Of a stretch of 64,000 nt of DNA, positions 53,328 to 61,473 are shown one piece after another. The position numbers were made by a program, and so were the translations under genes. The first letter of the stretch is position 1. Every line of letters starts with the position of its first letter. Source of the DNA: a bacterium (GTDB lineage: Bacteria; Oederibacteriota; JAAXVQ01; JAUVAV01); contig JAIORK010000001.1 in assembly GCA_021108215.1 (NCBI GenBank), positions 62,001 through 126,000 of the forward strand. The letters are read 5' to 3'. The notes below the pieces were generated by a model that was given only the letters and a program-made list of their open reading frames with translations, had not been told where the DNA came from and ran no database searches.

Positions 53328-53470
53328 ATCGTGCTAGCGCGAACACGATGGACAGCCTGCCCGGCGAATGCCGGGTAAGTCCATCGATGAAGCGAGTAAA
53401 AATATCGCCGAAGGCGAACATCTCCCGACAAAAATACCACGGGCGTAAGCCCGTGGATTTTTATTTTATT
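53328..53470. repeat. Dispersed GCGAACAC repeat, copy 3
   Basis: ATCGTGCTAGCGCGAACACG...GCCTGCCCGGCGAATGCCGGGT, followed by GAAGCGAGT as in copy 1, then an extra hairpin CCACGGGC-GTAA-GCCCGTGG. Non-coding; it fills most of the gap before the LmeA-like gene. Confidence 0.82.
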
Positions 53471-53706
53471 CATACGAAACGTTATATTAAGGTAAAACAG
53501 AAACTGTTTGCCAAGCAGCATTCACGGGAAATTTCCCCGGCATTTCGATTTTCGTTTGAATAAAATAAAGATGTGACAGGGTTAATTCCGGATTTTGATG
53601 CTATTTGTTTCCATGAAAAACCAATCCTTTTCCCTGTTTTTCACCAGAAGGGCATGGTATAAATGAACCGTTTAATCCAGGTAGGTCCAGGTAGGAGAGG
53701 TCGCTG

Positions 53707-54588
53707 ATGGCAAAAAGTAAGGGAATTTATATTTTTTTGTTGATGGTTTTTTTTGCTGGGCTGGCAATTTTCAGTTTTTGGCAATTGGCACACTATGCCC
53801 GGGTCATTGAGGAAACCATTGCTCATTTCCAACAATGGCCCGGCGTCACCGCTCCGGCTCCAAGTCTTGATTCCAAGGTTATGATGACACAAAATAAAAA
53901 TATAACCGGAAATGTGTTTATTGGACAACTGGCACATCGGATTGAACAAAATTTGAAAAACGGGTTAACCACCTATATAACTGATTACCAGGACTTGAGA
54001 ATTGATATGGCGCCTTTTGTGAGTGAGGAAATCAGGCAGGGGTATTTTAAAAATCTTCGGATTGCCGTGCGTCATGGAAAAATCAGGCATCCCGAATATA
54101 ATGCGTGGCTGGTACCCTTTGAATCCATTGATTGTTCCTTTCAGGAATTGGTGATGGATCTTGAGCAATTAAAACAGGAACGTATTGCACCTGCCGGGTT
54201 GGCGTCCGTGTCGGTACATGAAATTGTGCTGGATGAACAGGCGTTCAACGAAGCGCTGCACAATGCGCCGGGCAGACTGGCGTTGCTCAGTGTTTCTTTC
54301 CGGGAAAGAGGTATTCGAGTGATTTGGTCAGGCAAGCCCCGGATGGAAGCGGACATAGGCTTGCGGGTTGTGACACAGGGGGAATCTTCATCATCAGATC
54401 AATTGCTGGCTGAGGTGCATCACCTGAAGATTAACGGCCTGCCGGTTCCATCAGGAGTCGTCAGACGCTTTGCCAATAAAATTAATCCTGTGCTGCCTTT
54501 GAAAGCCTTTGAGAGTTCCATGATTCTGGGTGCAGTCCATTGCGGTCAGGGCAAACTTAGAATCGGCCTGGAAAATAGTACGCAATAA
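53707..54588 (+). CDS. Exported LmeA/DUF2993-like lipid-binding protein
   Basis: 293 residues. N-terminal membrane anchor or signal (IYIFLLMVFFAGLAIFSF), then a domain of ~230 residues. Its beta pattern (YFKNLRIAVRHGKI, VPFESIDCSFQELVMDLEQL, LLAEVHHLKINGLPVP, KINPVLPLKAF, GKLRIGLE) resembles DUF2993/LmeA proteins. It matches the C-terminal domain of the next gene step by step, so the two are paralogous domains. In actinobacteria LmeA aids lipomannan elongation; here that is analogy only. GGAGAGG precedes the ATG. Confidence 0.65.
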   Translation: MAKSKGIYIFLLMVFFAGLAIFSFWQLAHYARVIEETIAHFQQWPGVTAPAPSLDSKVMMTQNKNITGNVFIGQLAHRIEQNLKNGLTTYITDYQDLRIDMAPFVSEEIRQGYFKNLRIAVRHGKIRHPEYNAWLVPFESIDCSFQELVMDLEQLKQERIAPAGLASVSVHEIVLDEQAFNEALHNAPGRLALLSVSFRERGIRVIWSGKPRMEADIGLRVVTQGESSSSDQLLAEVHHLKINGLPVPSGVVRRFANKINPVLPLKAFESSMILGAVHCGQGKLRIGLENSTQ

Positions 54589-54608
54589 TCAATCAAAAAG
54601 GACTATCA

Positions 54609-56918
54609 ATGCCAAATCGTCAAAATGAAAAAGTCATACGTATTCCGGATGTTTTTTCCGGAGAAAAGCTGCTTTCCAGCGGATCTCTGATTGCGGCACT
54701 GGTTCTATCGCTGGTTTTGGCAAATTTTGTTTGGCTGTTTTTTGACAAACAACCCCAGGCATGGGACGAATCCATTCATTTCATGGGCGCGGTGGGGTAT
54801 TATAAAACCTTGCTGCAGGGTGGGTGGGATGTATGGTACAACCTTTTGTATCAATCTGATTTTTATCCACCGCTGATTGAAGTGTTGACCGGACTTGTTT
54901 TTCTTGTCACCAAACCTGTGCCGGATGTTGCGGCGTTTTTGAATCTTTTTTATTTGCTGGGGATTGTCTGGGTATTGGTTTTGATAGGCCGGACGCTTTA
55001 TGATGAGACCACGGGTATTTTAGCCGGGTATTTATTCAGCGCTGCGGTTATGGTCGCGATTCAGTCGAAGTATTTTATGCTGGATATTCCCATGGTTCTG
55101 CAATATTGTCTGGGATTTTATTTTTATCTTCAATCGGAAAATTTCAGAAAAAAACGCTGGTCATTGCTTTACGGTATGATGTTCGGCCTTGCCATGTTGA
55201 ACAAGTGGAGTGCACTTTTCTTTTTTGCGCCGCCGCCGCTTATCCTGGGAGTCATTTCATTGTTTCGTCAAGAAGGGGAGGGGAAAAAAATATGGCGCAA
55301 TATTCTGCTGGCATTTGGTTTGGCAGGATTGATGGCCGCGCCCTGGTATAGTGTGCATTTTATCAAGCTGGTGAAAAACACGTCCGGGTATATTCATGCC
55401 CGCGGTGTGTTGGAAAATGATCCGCCCCTGACATCGCCTTTGGCATGGATTTATTACCTGGGCAGCGTTTTTAGACAGATGTCCTGGCCCCTCGGGTTAA
55501 CCGTGGTTGGCGGGTTTGTGGTTGCCATGTTCAAAAAACGGCATCGTCTCCTTCTCGCGGTCTGGTTGGGGTCGCCGTATATTATATTGATGCTGATTAG
55601 AAATAAAGATCATCGCTATACGCTGCCCTTATTACCCATCATTTGCCTGGTTGGGATTAGCTGGATTGCGGCGCTAAAGCCGGAGACAAAAAAGAAATGG
55701 GTGCCGATTATTGCCTTGGCAGCGTTGGCACAGTTTGCGTATGTCCATATGGGGCAGCACTTGGGAGGGTTTGAGCGGCTATTGAGTGCCCGGCTTTTGG
55801 GAACGTCGCTGATTGAATCCAAAGCACCAGACAGCCGGATTTGGCCTCTGGATGCTATTCTGGCGGATGTGGCGCATGTCGGCGGCAACTTGGGCCGGCC
55901 GCCCCAATTGCGGGTGATACCCGATGCGGCCAAATTTTCCAGGGTTACCTTTGTTGTCGCACAATCCAGACAACCGCGTGGTGTGCAATTGGCATCGACA
56001 ACGGATTGGCCGGCATTTACAGATTTTGTGGTTACCAAGACGAAACACCTCGGGCTTGAGTTCAACATTGCCAAACCCAAGGCCATTACCGAAGCATTGG
56101 CAAATTCAACGACTGCAGTTGGAAAACGTTTTGAATTAATGCGTACCTATCCTTTGCCGGATGGCTCGGATGCGTTGTTGTACCGCCGCCGGGAGGTGTT
56201 TCATCATTTGTCGCAGGAACGCATCATCCTGCTTCTCAAGCATGAATTGGACCAATTGCTTTCAGCCTATTTGCGCAACTGCGAAGACCTTTCCATTCGT
56301 ATTACATCCGGGCCCGACCAATCAACCCGTATCGGTCATTTTCCGGAAATTTTGGTGGAGGCACGCAACGGTGAAGTGGGTGATTTTAAACACAAACCTT
56401 TGGGTGTGCCGTTTTCCCGTTTGAAATTAGCGTTGAAGGACTTGGTGATTGATCTGGACTGGCTGGAGCAGGGAAAGCCGGTTCCTTATTATATTGACGC
56501 AATGCGGGTGATGCATGTTCAACTGAAAGATGAGGGCCTGAACCGGGCATTTCAAAAAGCGAATGATGATCTGAAAAATCTGCGTGTTTTTTTTACCGGC
56601 AGTACGATGGCGGCACACTGGATCGGAGATATTCCGCTTTCGGTTAATCTGGCATTGGAAGTTGTACCGGATAAGGACCGGCCGGAGTCAGACAATCTGC
56701 GGTTTCGTATTGAAAAAATAAAGTGTTTGGGTATTCCCATTGCCGGCTTTTTGATACAACCCCTGGTGGCGGATTTTAATCCGCTTTTTAAATTGGCGGG
56801 ATTTCCCGGCAAGATTGTCCTGGGACAATTGCGCCTGGAAAAAGGTATTTTGCGCATGGGCATAGAGAAAAAAGAGCAGTGGCAGCGGGATGTTGTTGAG
56901 ATAAAGAAAATGCAATGA
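54609..56918 (+). CDS. Fusion: GT39/ArnT-type glycosyltransferase with LmeA-like domain
   Basis: 769 residues. Residues 1-~530 are a polytopic PMT_2/ArnT-type transferase: QAWDESIHFMGAVGYYK catalytic loop near residue 50, then FYPPLIEVLTGLVF and ~10 helices with a soluble tail. Residues ~535-769 repeat the LmeA-like domain of the preceding gene (HFPEILVEARNGEV, VPFSRLKLALKDLVIDLDWL, IKCLGIPIAGF, DFNPLFKLAGF, GILRMGIE). Such a fusion joins a polyprenyl-phosphate-dependent sugar transferase to a putative lipid-binding domain, presumably on the periplasmic side. Twenty-nt gap after the standalone copy. Confidence 0.78.
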   Translation: MPNRQNEKVIRIPDVFSGEKLLSSGSLIAALVLSLVLANFVWLFFDKQPQAWDESIHFMGAVGYYKTLLQGGWDVWYNLLYQSDFYPPLIEVLTGLVFLVTKPVPDVAAFLNLFYLLGIVWVLVLIGRTLYDETTGILAGYLFSAAVMVAIQSKYFMLDIPMVLQYCLGFYFYLQSENFRKKRWSLLYGMMFGLAMLNKWSALFFFAPPPLILGVISLFRQEGEGKKIWRNILLAFGLAGLMAAPWYSVHFIKLVKNTSGYIHARGVLENDPPLTSPLAWIYYLGSVFRQMSWPLGLTVVGGFVVAMFKKRHRLLLAVWLGSPYIILMLIRNKDHRYTLPLLPIICLVGISWIAALKPETKKKWVPIIALAALAQFAYVHMGQHLGGFERLLSARLLGTSLIESKAPDSRIWPLDAILADVAHVGGNLGRPPQLRVIPDAAKFSRVTFVVAQSRQPRGVQLASTTDWPAFTDFVVTKTKHLGLEFNIAKPKAITEALANSTTAVGKRFELMRTYPLPDGSDALLYRRREVFHHLSQERIILLLKHELDQLLSAYLRNCEDLSIRITSGPDQSTRIGHFPEILVEARNGEVGDFKHKPLGVPFSRLKLALKDLVIDLDWLEQGKPVPYYIDAMRVMHVQLKDEGLNRAFQKANDDLKNLRVFFTGSTMAAHWIGDIPLSVNLALEVVPDKDRPESDNLRFRIEKIKCLGIPIAGFLIQPLVADFNPLFKLAGFPGKIVLGQLRLEKGILRMGIEKKEQWQRDVVEIKKMQ

Positions 56919-56972
56919 AACCCGGATGAATAAAATTGAAATAAAACCCGGAATATGCTAACTTTCCTGCCT

Positions 56973-57000
56973 TTGAAAATACGAAAAAATCGGATACAAT
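56973..57000 (+). promoter_or_regulatory. Putative promoter of the deacetylase-ligase-GT9 operon
   Basis: TTGAAA (56973-56978), 16-nt spacer, TACAAT (56995-57000). The -10 box ends 8 nt before the ATG at 57009, so the message would be leaderless. Confidence 0.65.
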
Positions 57001-57008
57001 AGCGTTCC

Positions 57009-57734
57009 ATGAATCTCCCAATTTTGATGTATCACAAAATTCAGCCGCCGGAACCCAACAGTGATCTTGCTGTATCTGTGGAGGCTTTTCAGGACCAGAT
57101 GGCATGCCTTAAGCGCAGGGGGTTTGAGACGGTTTCATTGGAACAACTCAGCCGGGCATGCCGTGACGGTGCGGCACTGCCCAAGCGTCCTGTGGTGATT
57201 ACATTTGATGACGCCTATCAGAGCGTCTTTGATTATGCGCGACCGGTTTTGGAAGCACAAGGATTTACAGCAACCGTCTTTGTCGTGGCACGGGCCATCG
57301 GGAAGGACAATGTGTGGGATAAGGGGACCGAGGTTAAACGCGATGCCTGCATGGATGCGGACGCACTTAAGCACTTGGCAGCCGTTGGCTGGGAAATCGG
57401 GTCCCATGGTTTGAATCACAGCAATCTTACCCGTGTTTCAGACAAAGAAATATCTGAGGAGCTCGTAGAATCACGTTCCTTTTTGGGGACCTTGTTCAAC
57501 CGGCCGGTCACAGTATTTTGCTATCCCTTTGGCGCTTGTGATCAGCGGGTCAGGGATGCTGCGGCCACGGCAGGCTATACAACAGCCTGTGCGATTTCTC
57601 CGGGAACCGCTTCGGTGACAGCTGATTTGATGGCATTGCGGCGCGTGTATGTGAAGCCGTCCGATGCTATCTCAGATTTTAAAAGAAAAATATCAATGTG
57701 GTACCTGGTTTACCGGGCGTGGAGGAAGCGATGA
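57009..57734 (+). CDS. Polysaccharide deacetylase (NodB-type, CE4)
   Basis: 241 residues. LPILMYHKI at the N-terminus, VITFDDAYQSVFDYA (catalytic Asp-Asp), IGSHGLNHSNL (HxxxxH metal site) and VTVFCYPFGACDQRVRDAA. Removes N-acetyl groups from envelope or capsular sugars. No signal peptide, so it may act in the cytoplasm or leave by another route. No ribosome site is visible. ATGA overlap with the next gene. Confidence 0.92.
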   Translation: MNLPILMYHKIQPPEPNSDLAVSVEAFQDQMACLKRRGFETVSLEQLSRACRDGAALPKRPVVITFDDAYQSVFDYARPVLEAQGFTATVFVVARAIGKDNVWDKGTEVKRDACMDADALKHLAAVGWEIGSHGLNHSNLTRVSDKEISEELVESRSFLGTLFNRPVTVFCYPFGACDQRVRDAAATAGYTTACAISPGTASVTADLMALRRVYVKPSDAISDFKRKISMWYLVYRAWRKR

Positions 57735-60013
57735 GTCTTACCCGTAGTACAGCTGCTTTGCGTTTGCAGCGGTTTTCTTTTTGGGCGTTGTCTGTCTTTG
57801 CTGTTTTTGCAGTGGCAAGCATCGCTTTGCAGAATTTTATTTTTCTGGCTCTGGTGGCATGGATTATCGGGATGGGGCTTAAGCGGCGCTGGCAGGTTGT
57901 GCCGACACCCATGAACCTTCCCTTGCTGCTGCTGGGTATTGCCTTGGTGGCTGCCTCGATTTGGGCGGGACGGATGAACCCCAGTCTTTTCGGGTTGCGC
58001 AAGGTTGGTTTATTTGCAGTCTTTTTTCTGACCACAGCGTTGGTAACCCACCCCCTCAAAGCGGACAGGATCTTAAATGTATTTATTCTCGGTGCCACAG
58101 TATGCGCCATCGGGTCAATTGCCGGTCATCTGCTGGGTTGGGACGGCGGGCGGGCGCATTCATTTTCCGGGGATTATATGGCAGCCGGCGGCATGTATAT
58201 GCTCTCATTTATTTTAAGTCTCTCCCGGTTTTTGTATCAGGATAAAACCAAGCAATGGTTTTGGCTGGGGTGCGCCGGCATGATTGGTCTGGCCCTGTTG
58301 CTGACATATACCCGTTCATCTTGGATCGGTGCGGCAGTGGCCCTATTGATTCTCGGTGCCTTTCGGGATTGGCGCCTGCCGCTGATTATTTTAGGGGGCG
58401 TGATTGTTTTTCTGCTGGTTTTTCCTAAAAATCCAGTCTCGCAGCGGGTATTTTCGCTGACCGTGAAGCATCATTCCAGCAATTCAGAGCGGCGGATGAT
58501 GTGGGTTTCCGGATTGAAATTGGTCAAAAATCAGCCGCTGCGGGGCTATGGGGTGGATAATTTATCGCAGGTCTATGGCAAGGTCGCCAATCCTGTGGCA
58601 ATTGAACAGCGTCCGCCGCATGTCCATAACACGCTTTTGCAAATAGCCATCAACGGCGGTTTGGTGGCTGCGGGATTTTTTCTTTGGTGGATTGTTGTGG
58701 TGATTTTTTTCGGTATTCAAGGCTGGAAATTTAATCGCGTACACGCACCGCCGCGCGCAGGATCTGCGATTGGCATTACGGCGGCTTTTGTTGGATTTAC
58801 CGTCAACGGTCTGTTTGAATTTAATTTTGGGACATCCCAGGTCATTACTATTGTCTATTTTTTGATTGGGTTACTGCCGGCCTATCTGGCGGTTGATCCG
58901 GCAAATTCGGAATGGCAGCTGCCCAAACGACCCAAACTGCTTTTTTTACGTCCCCGCTTCCGGGGCGATGTGATGATGGCTTCAACCGTGCCGTATTTAA
59001 TTAAGCGTGATTTTCCGCATGCGCAAGTGGACCTGGTGACAGAACCGGCTTGTGTGGGCGCAGCCGGCGGTACAGCCGGATGGGACCATGTCATCTCATT
59101 GCCGCGGCATGATAACCTGGCTTGGTGGAAAGTCGTCCGGCGTTTGCGTGCTGAAAATTATGATGCCGCATGTGATCTTTTCGGCAATCCTCGCAGTGCC
59201 ATGCTGGTGTATGCCAGCGGTGCCAATTTAAAAATTGGGCCGCGTGTTACCGGCTGGGACTTGTTTTTTCATCTGATTACCAAAGCGAACCGTACCGGTC
59301 CGCGTCCGGCATGGGAAGCCTATTTTGACATTTTACGCAGCTTTGGTATGAAACAACTCTCGGTCAGGCCGCACTGGGAAATTAGCGCTGAGGATGACAA
59401 GTGGATTAAATCATTTTTAAAAGAACGGGGTGTGCGTCCGGGTAAAGTATTGGGGATTTTTCCCGGCGGCAGCCATCCCGCCAAGCGCTGGCCTTTGGAA
59501 AATTTTTTGGAAGTGGCCCGGCTGGCACCGAAACAATTAGGTTTGAAGGCGATGTTTGTATTCGGGCCGCTGGAGAAAGATTTGAAGCGTGGCTATATGC
59601 ATGCTGCCGGTAAAATGTTGATGAGTATTGAAGGCTTGCCCCCGGGGCGGCTGGCGGCGCTTTGGTCGCATTGTGCAGTGGTCCTTTCCAATGATGCTTT
59701 TCCAATGCATCTGGGACCGGCGGTGGGAACGCCCACGGTAGGTCTGTTTGGCCCGGGTGATCCGCAGGTATGGTTTCCTTATTCAGAGCGCAGCGGTCAC
59801 CGGGCATTGCATCATCAGCTGGATTGCTGGCCCTGCCACCTGGATAGCTGCGCGACCATGAAATGCTGGGAGGAATTAACTCCGGCAACAGTGATGGGTG
59901 TTATTAAAAATAGTTTGCCAAGGAACCGTTCGGCGAAAATGGCATTGCCTGAGAAAACCAGCCGAAAGAAAAAAGCGGTTATCAAGAAAAAGTCTAAGAA
60001 AAAAATATTATGA
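57731..60013 (+). CDS. Fusion: O-antigen ligase/polymerase (Wzy/WaaL) with GT9 transferase
   Basis: 760 residues from ATG 57731 (GGAGGAAG upstream, overlapping the previous stop). Residues 1-~400 form ~11 helices with the Wzy_C pattern: LLTYTRSSWIGAAVALLIL, the periplasmic loop RMMWVSGLKLVKNQPLRGYGVDNL and PPHVHNTLLQIAINGG with the ligase His. Residues ~415-735 are a complete GT9 domain: LLFLRPRFRGDVMMASTVPYL, LGIFPGGSHPAKRWPLENF, LSNDAFPMHLGPAVGTPTVGLFGPG, CWPCHLDSCATMKCW. A Lys-rich tail ends the protein. Ligase and heptosyltransferase are normally separate and on opposite sides of the membrane. Confidence 0.88.
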   Translation: MSLTRSTAALRLQRFSFWALSVFAVFAVASIALQNFIFLALVAWIIGMGLKRRWQVVPTPMNLPLLLLGIALVAASIWAGRMNPSLFGLRKVGLFAVFFLTTALVTHPLKADRILNVFILGATVCAIGSIAGHLLGWDGGRAHSFSGDYMAAGGMYMLSFILSLSRFLYQDKTKQWFWLGCAGMIGLALLLTYTRSSWIGAAVALLILGAFRDWRLPLIILGGVIVFLLVFPKNPVSQRVFSLTVKHHSSNSERRMMWVSGLKLVKNQPLRGYGVDNLSQVYGKVANPVAIEQRPPHVHNTLLQIAINGGLVAAGFFLWWIVVVIFFGIQGWKFNRVHAPPRAGSAIGITAAFVGFTVNGLFEFNFGTSQVITIVYFLIGLLPAYLAVDPANSEWQLPKRPKLLFLRPRFRGDVMMASTVPYLIKRDFPHAQVDLVTEPACVGAAGGTAGWDHVISLPRHDNLAWWKVVRRLRAENYDAACDLFGNPRSAMLVYASGANLKIGPRVTGWDLFFHLITKANRTGPRPAWEAYFDILRSFGMKQLSVRPHWEISAEDDKWIKSFLKERGVRPGKVLGIFPGGSHPAKRWPLENFLEVARLAPKQLGLKAMFVFGPLEKDLKRGYMHAAGKMLMSIEGLPPGRLAALWSHCAVVLSNDAFPMHLGPAVGTPTVGLFGPGDPQVWFPYSERSGHRALHHQLDCWPCHLDSCATMKCWEELTPATVMGVIKNSLPRNRSAKMALPEKTSRKKKAVIKKKSKKKIL

Positions 60014-61059
60014 AAATACCGGAGGTGTCTAAAGTACGCAGCATACTGGTTGTGAAATTGCGGGCACTCGGTGATGTTTTGACCACCTATCCGTTGTTGC
60101 GGGCACTGAAAGAATACTATCCACAGGCCCGGTTGAGTATGATGGCGGACGATAGCTATCAGGATATTCTTGAAACCAATCCGCGGATTGATGCGCTGCG
60201 CCTGCATCCGGCAAGTCAACTGCGTCAGGCCGGGCAAGGGGATGCATTGCGTCAGCAATGGCAGGCCATTCGAGCCATCCGGCAGGAAAAATATGATTTG
60301 TATATTGATCTTTATGGGAGTCTGCGCACTGCGCTGTGGGGTTATTTAGGCAAGATTCCTTATCGTATGGGATTTGATCTGCGGGGGCGGAAGTATTTTT
60401 ATAACCATACCATCCAGGCGAAATACCGTTATGTTGTGGATTTGAATTTGCAGTTTGCCCAGGCATTGGGATGGGAAAAAAAAAGTAATCAGCTTGAATT
60501 TTATACAACGCCGCAAGATGAGGTCCGGGCGCACGAGCATTTAAAGCGGCAGCATTGGAATGCCGCCAAGCCGTATATGGTTGTTTCGCCCGGTGGCGGT
60601 TGGCCGTTGAAACAATGGGGTGCCAAGCGGTTTGGCAGGGTTGCCAAGGCAATGGCAGACAAAACCGGTTGCCAGATTGTTCTGTCCGGCAGCCAGGCGG
60701 AAACATTACTTATACAGACTTGTGGCGCTGCTGCGGATATTCCTGTGATCAATGCGGTTGGCCTGCCCTTGCGGCAGGTGGCAGCCATCATTAAGGGAAG
60801 CCGTCTTTTTTTAGGGAATGATTCCGGTCCCAAATATTTTGCCGAGGCTTTCGGTGTGCCGACCCTGATCTGTTACGGACCCACCGACTATGTGAACAAC
60901 AATCCCCAACGACCGCAGAATCAAGTGGCTTGTTTTCAGACTGAGTGCCGTCCTTGTCATTCTGAAATTTGCCGTATGCCGTCGCGGGACTGTATGAATA
61001 GAATTTCAGAGGATGAGGTTGCGGCCCGGGCTTTGAAGTTGTGGGAGAAAAACGGGTAA
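60010..61059 (+). CDS. Glycosyltransferase family 9
   Basis: 349 residues. SILVVKLRALGDVLTTYPLLRAL at the N-terminus, PYMVVSPGGGWPLKQWG, FLGNDSGPKYFAEAFGVPTLICYGPT, and CFQTECRPCHSEICRMPSRDCM. Most similar by eye to the gene at 45468 at the N-terminus, but it keeps the Cys cluster. ATGA overlap with the ligase/GT9 fusion, making a single transcription unit with the deacetylase. Confidence 0.9.
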   Translation: MKIPEVSKVRSILVVKLRALGDVLTTYPLLRALKEYYPQARLSMMADDSYQDILETNPRIDALRLHPASQLRQAGQGDALRQQWQAIRAIRQEKYDLYIDLYGSLRTALWGYLGKIPYRMGFDLRGRKYFYNHTIQAKYRYVVDLNLQFAQALGWEKKSNQLEFYTTPQDEVRAHEHLKRQHWNAAKPYMVVSPGGGWPLKQWGAKRFGRVAKAMADKTGCQIVLSGSQAETLLIQTCGAAADIPVINAVGLPLRQVAAIIKGSRLFLGNDSGPKYFAEAFGVPTLICYGPTDYVNNNPQRPQNQVACFQTECRPCHSEICRMPSRDCMNRISEDEVAARALKLWEKNG

Positions 61060-61069
61060 GGGCGAAATC

Positions 61070-61180
61070 ATGTTTTCGCCCTTTGTGGGCGATTCCACTT
61101 GTCAGGCGAATGCCGGGTAAGCTTGTGGGTTTTTATCGTGCTTGTGCGAACACGCCGGGCTGCGAAGCGTTCCGCAAGAT
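61070..61180. repeat. Dispersed GCGAACAC repeat, copy 4 (degenerate)
   Basis: GGCGAATGCCGGGTAAGC and ATCGTGCTTGTGCGAACACG are present but rearranged (in reverse order) compared with the other three copies. Confidence 0.55.
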
Positions 61181-61198
61181 CCGGATAAATTTGTATGG

Positions 61199-61333
61199 AT
61201 CACTGGGGAACTATTTTTACATCTTTGGCAAAGGAAAAATCCCGAAAAATTTTCTGTTGTGCGATTAGGCGGGTAGCTTTTTTTGGGGACGAATATTTCC
61301 ATGCCAATGCTGTAAAAATAATTCCCCAGTGAT
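61199..61333. repeat. Long fold-back element, group D/E copy 2
   Basis: Arms 61199-61230 and 61302-61333 (32 nt), three mismatches that are not G.U on the plus strand. The arm ATCACTGGGGAACTA enters TTTTTACAT. AATGCTG-T-AAAAA on the right resembles the element at 53158. It lies with repeat copy 4 in the 414-nt gap before the zinc-ribbon gene, which holds nothing else recognisable. Confidence 0.8.
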
Positions 61334-61473
61334 ATGATTCCTTGGATTGAATACAAAGGTTTAAGCGTATTCCCGGTGTTTTCACCCCTACACACTTGCT
61401 TAATAATCACCAATCCGTTAAAATACTGGAATACATATTTTTAAAAACGGGACTATGAGTACGGAGGGTATTT

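Noticed and set aside
53144-53563. 139-codon plus-strand frame before the LmeA-like gene
   Set aside because: It consists of the fold-back element plus repeat copy 3; composition is not protein-like.
6920-61333. Fold-back elements as integron attC sites
   Set aside because: No integrase gene, no conserved GTTRRRY/RYYYAAC ends, and the intervening genes are ordinary operon members rather than cassettes.
6920-61333. Fold-back elements or GCGAACAC repeats as CRISPR arrays
   Set aside because: Copies are single, kilobases apart and palindromic over most of their length, with no regular spacers and no cas genes.
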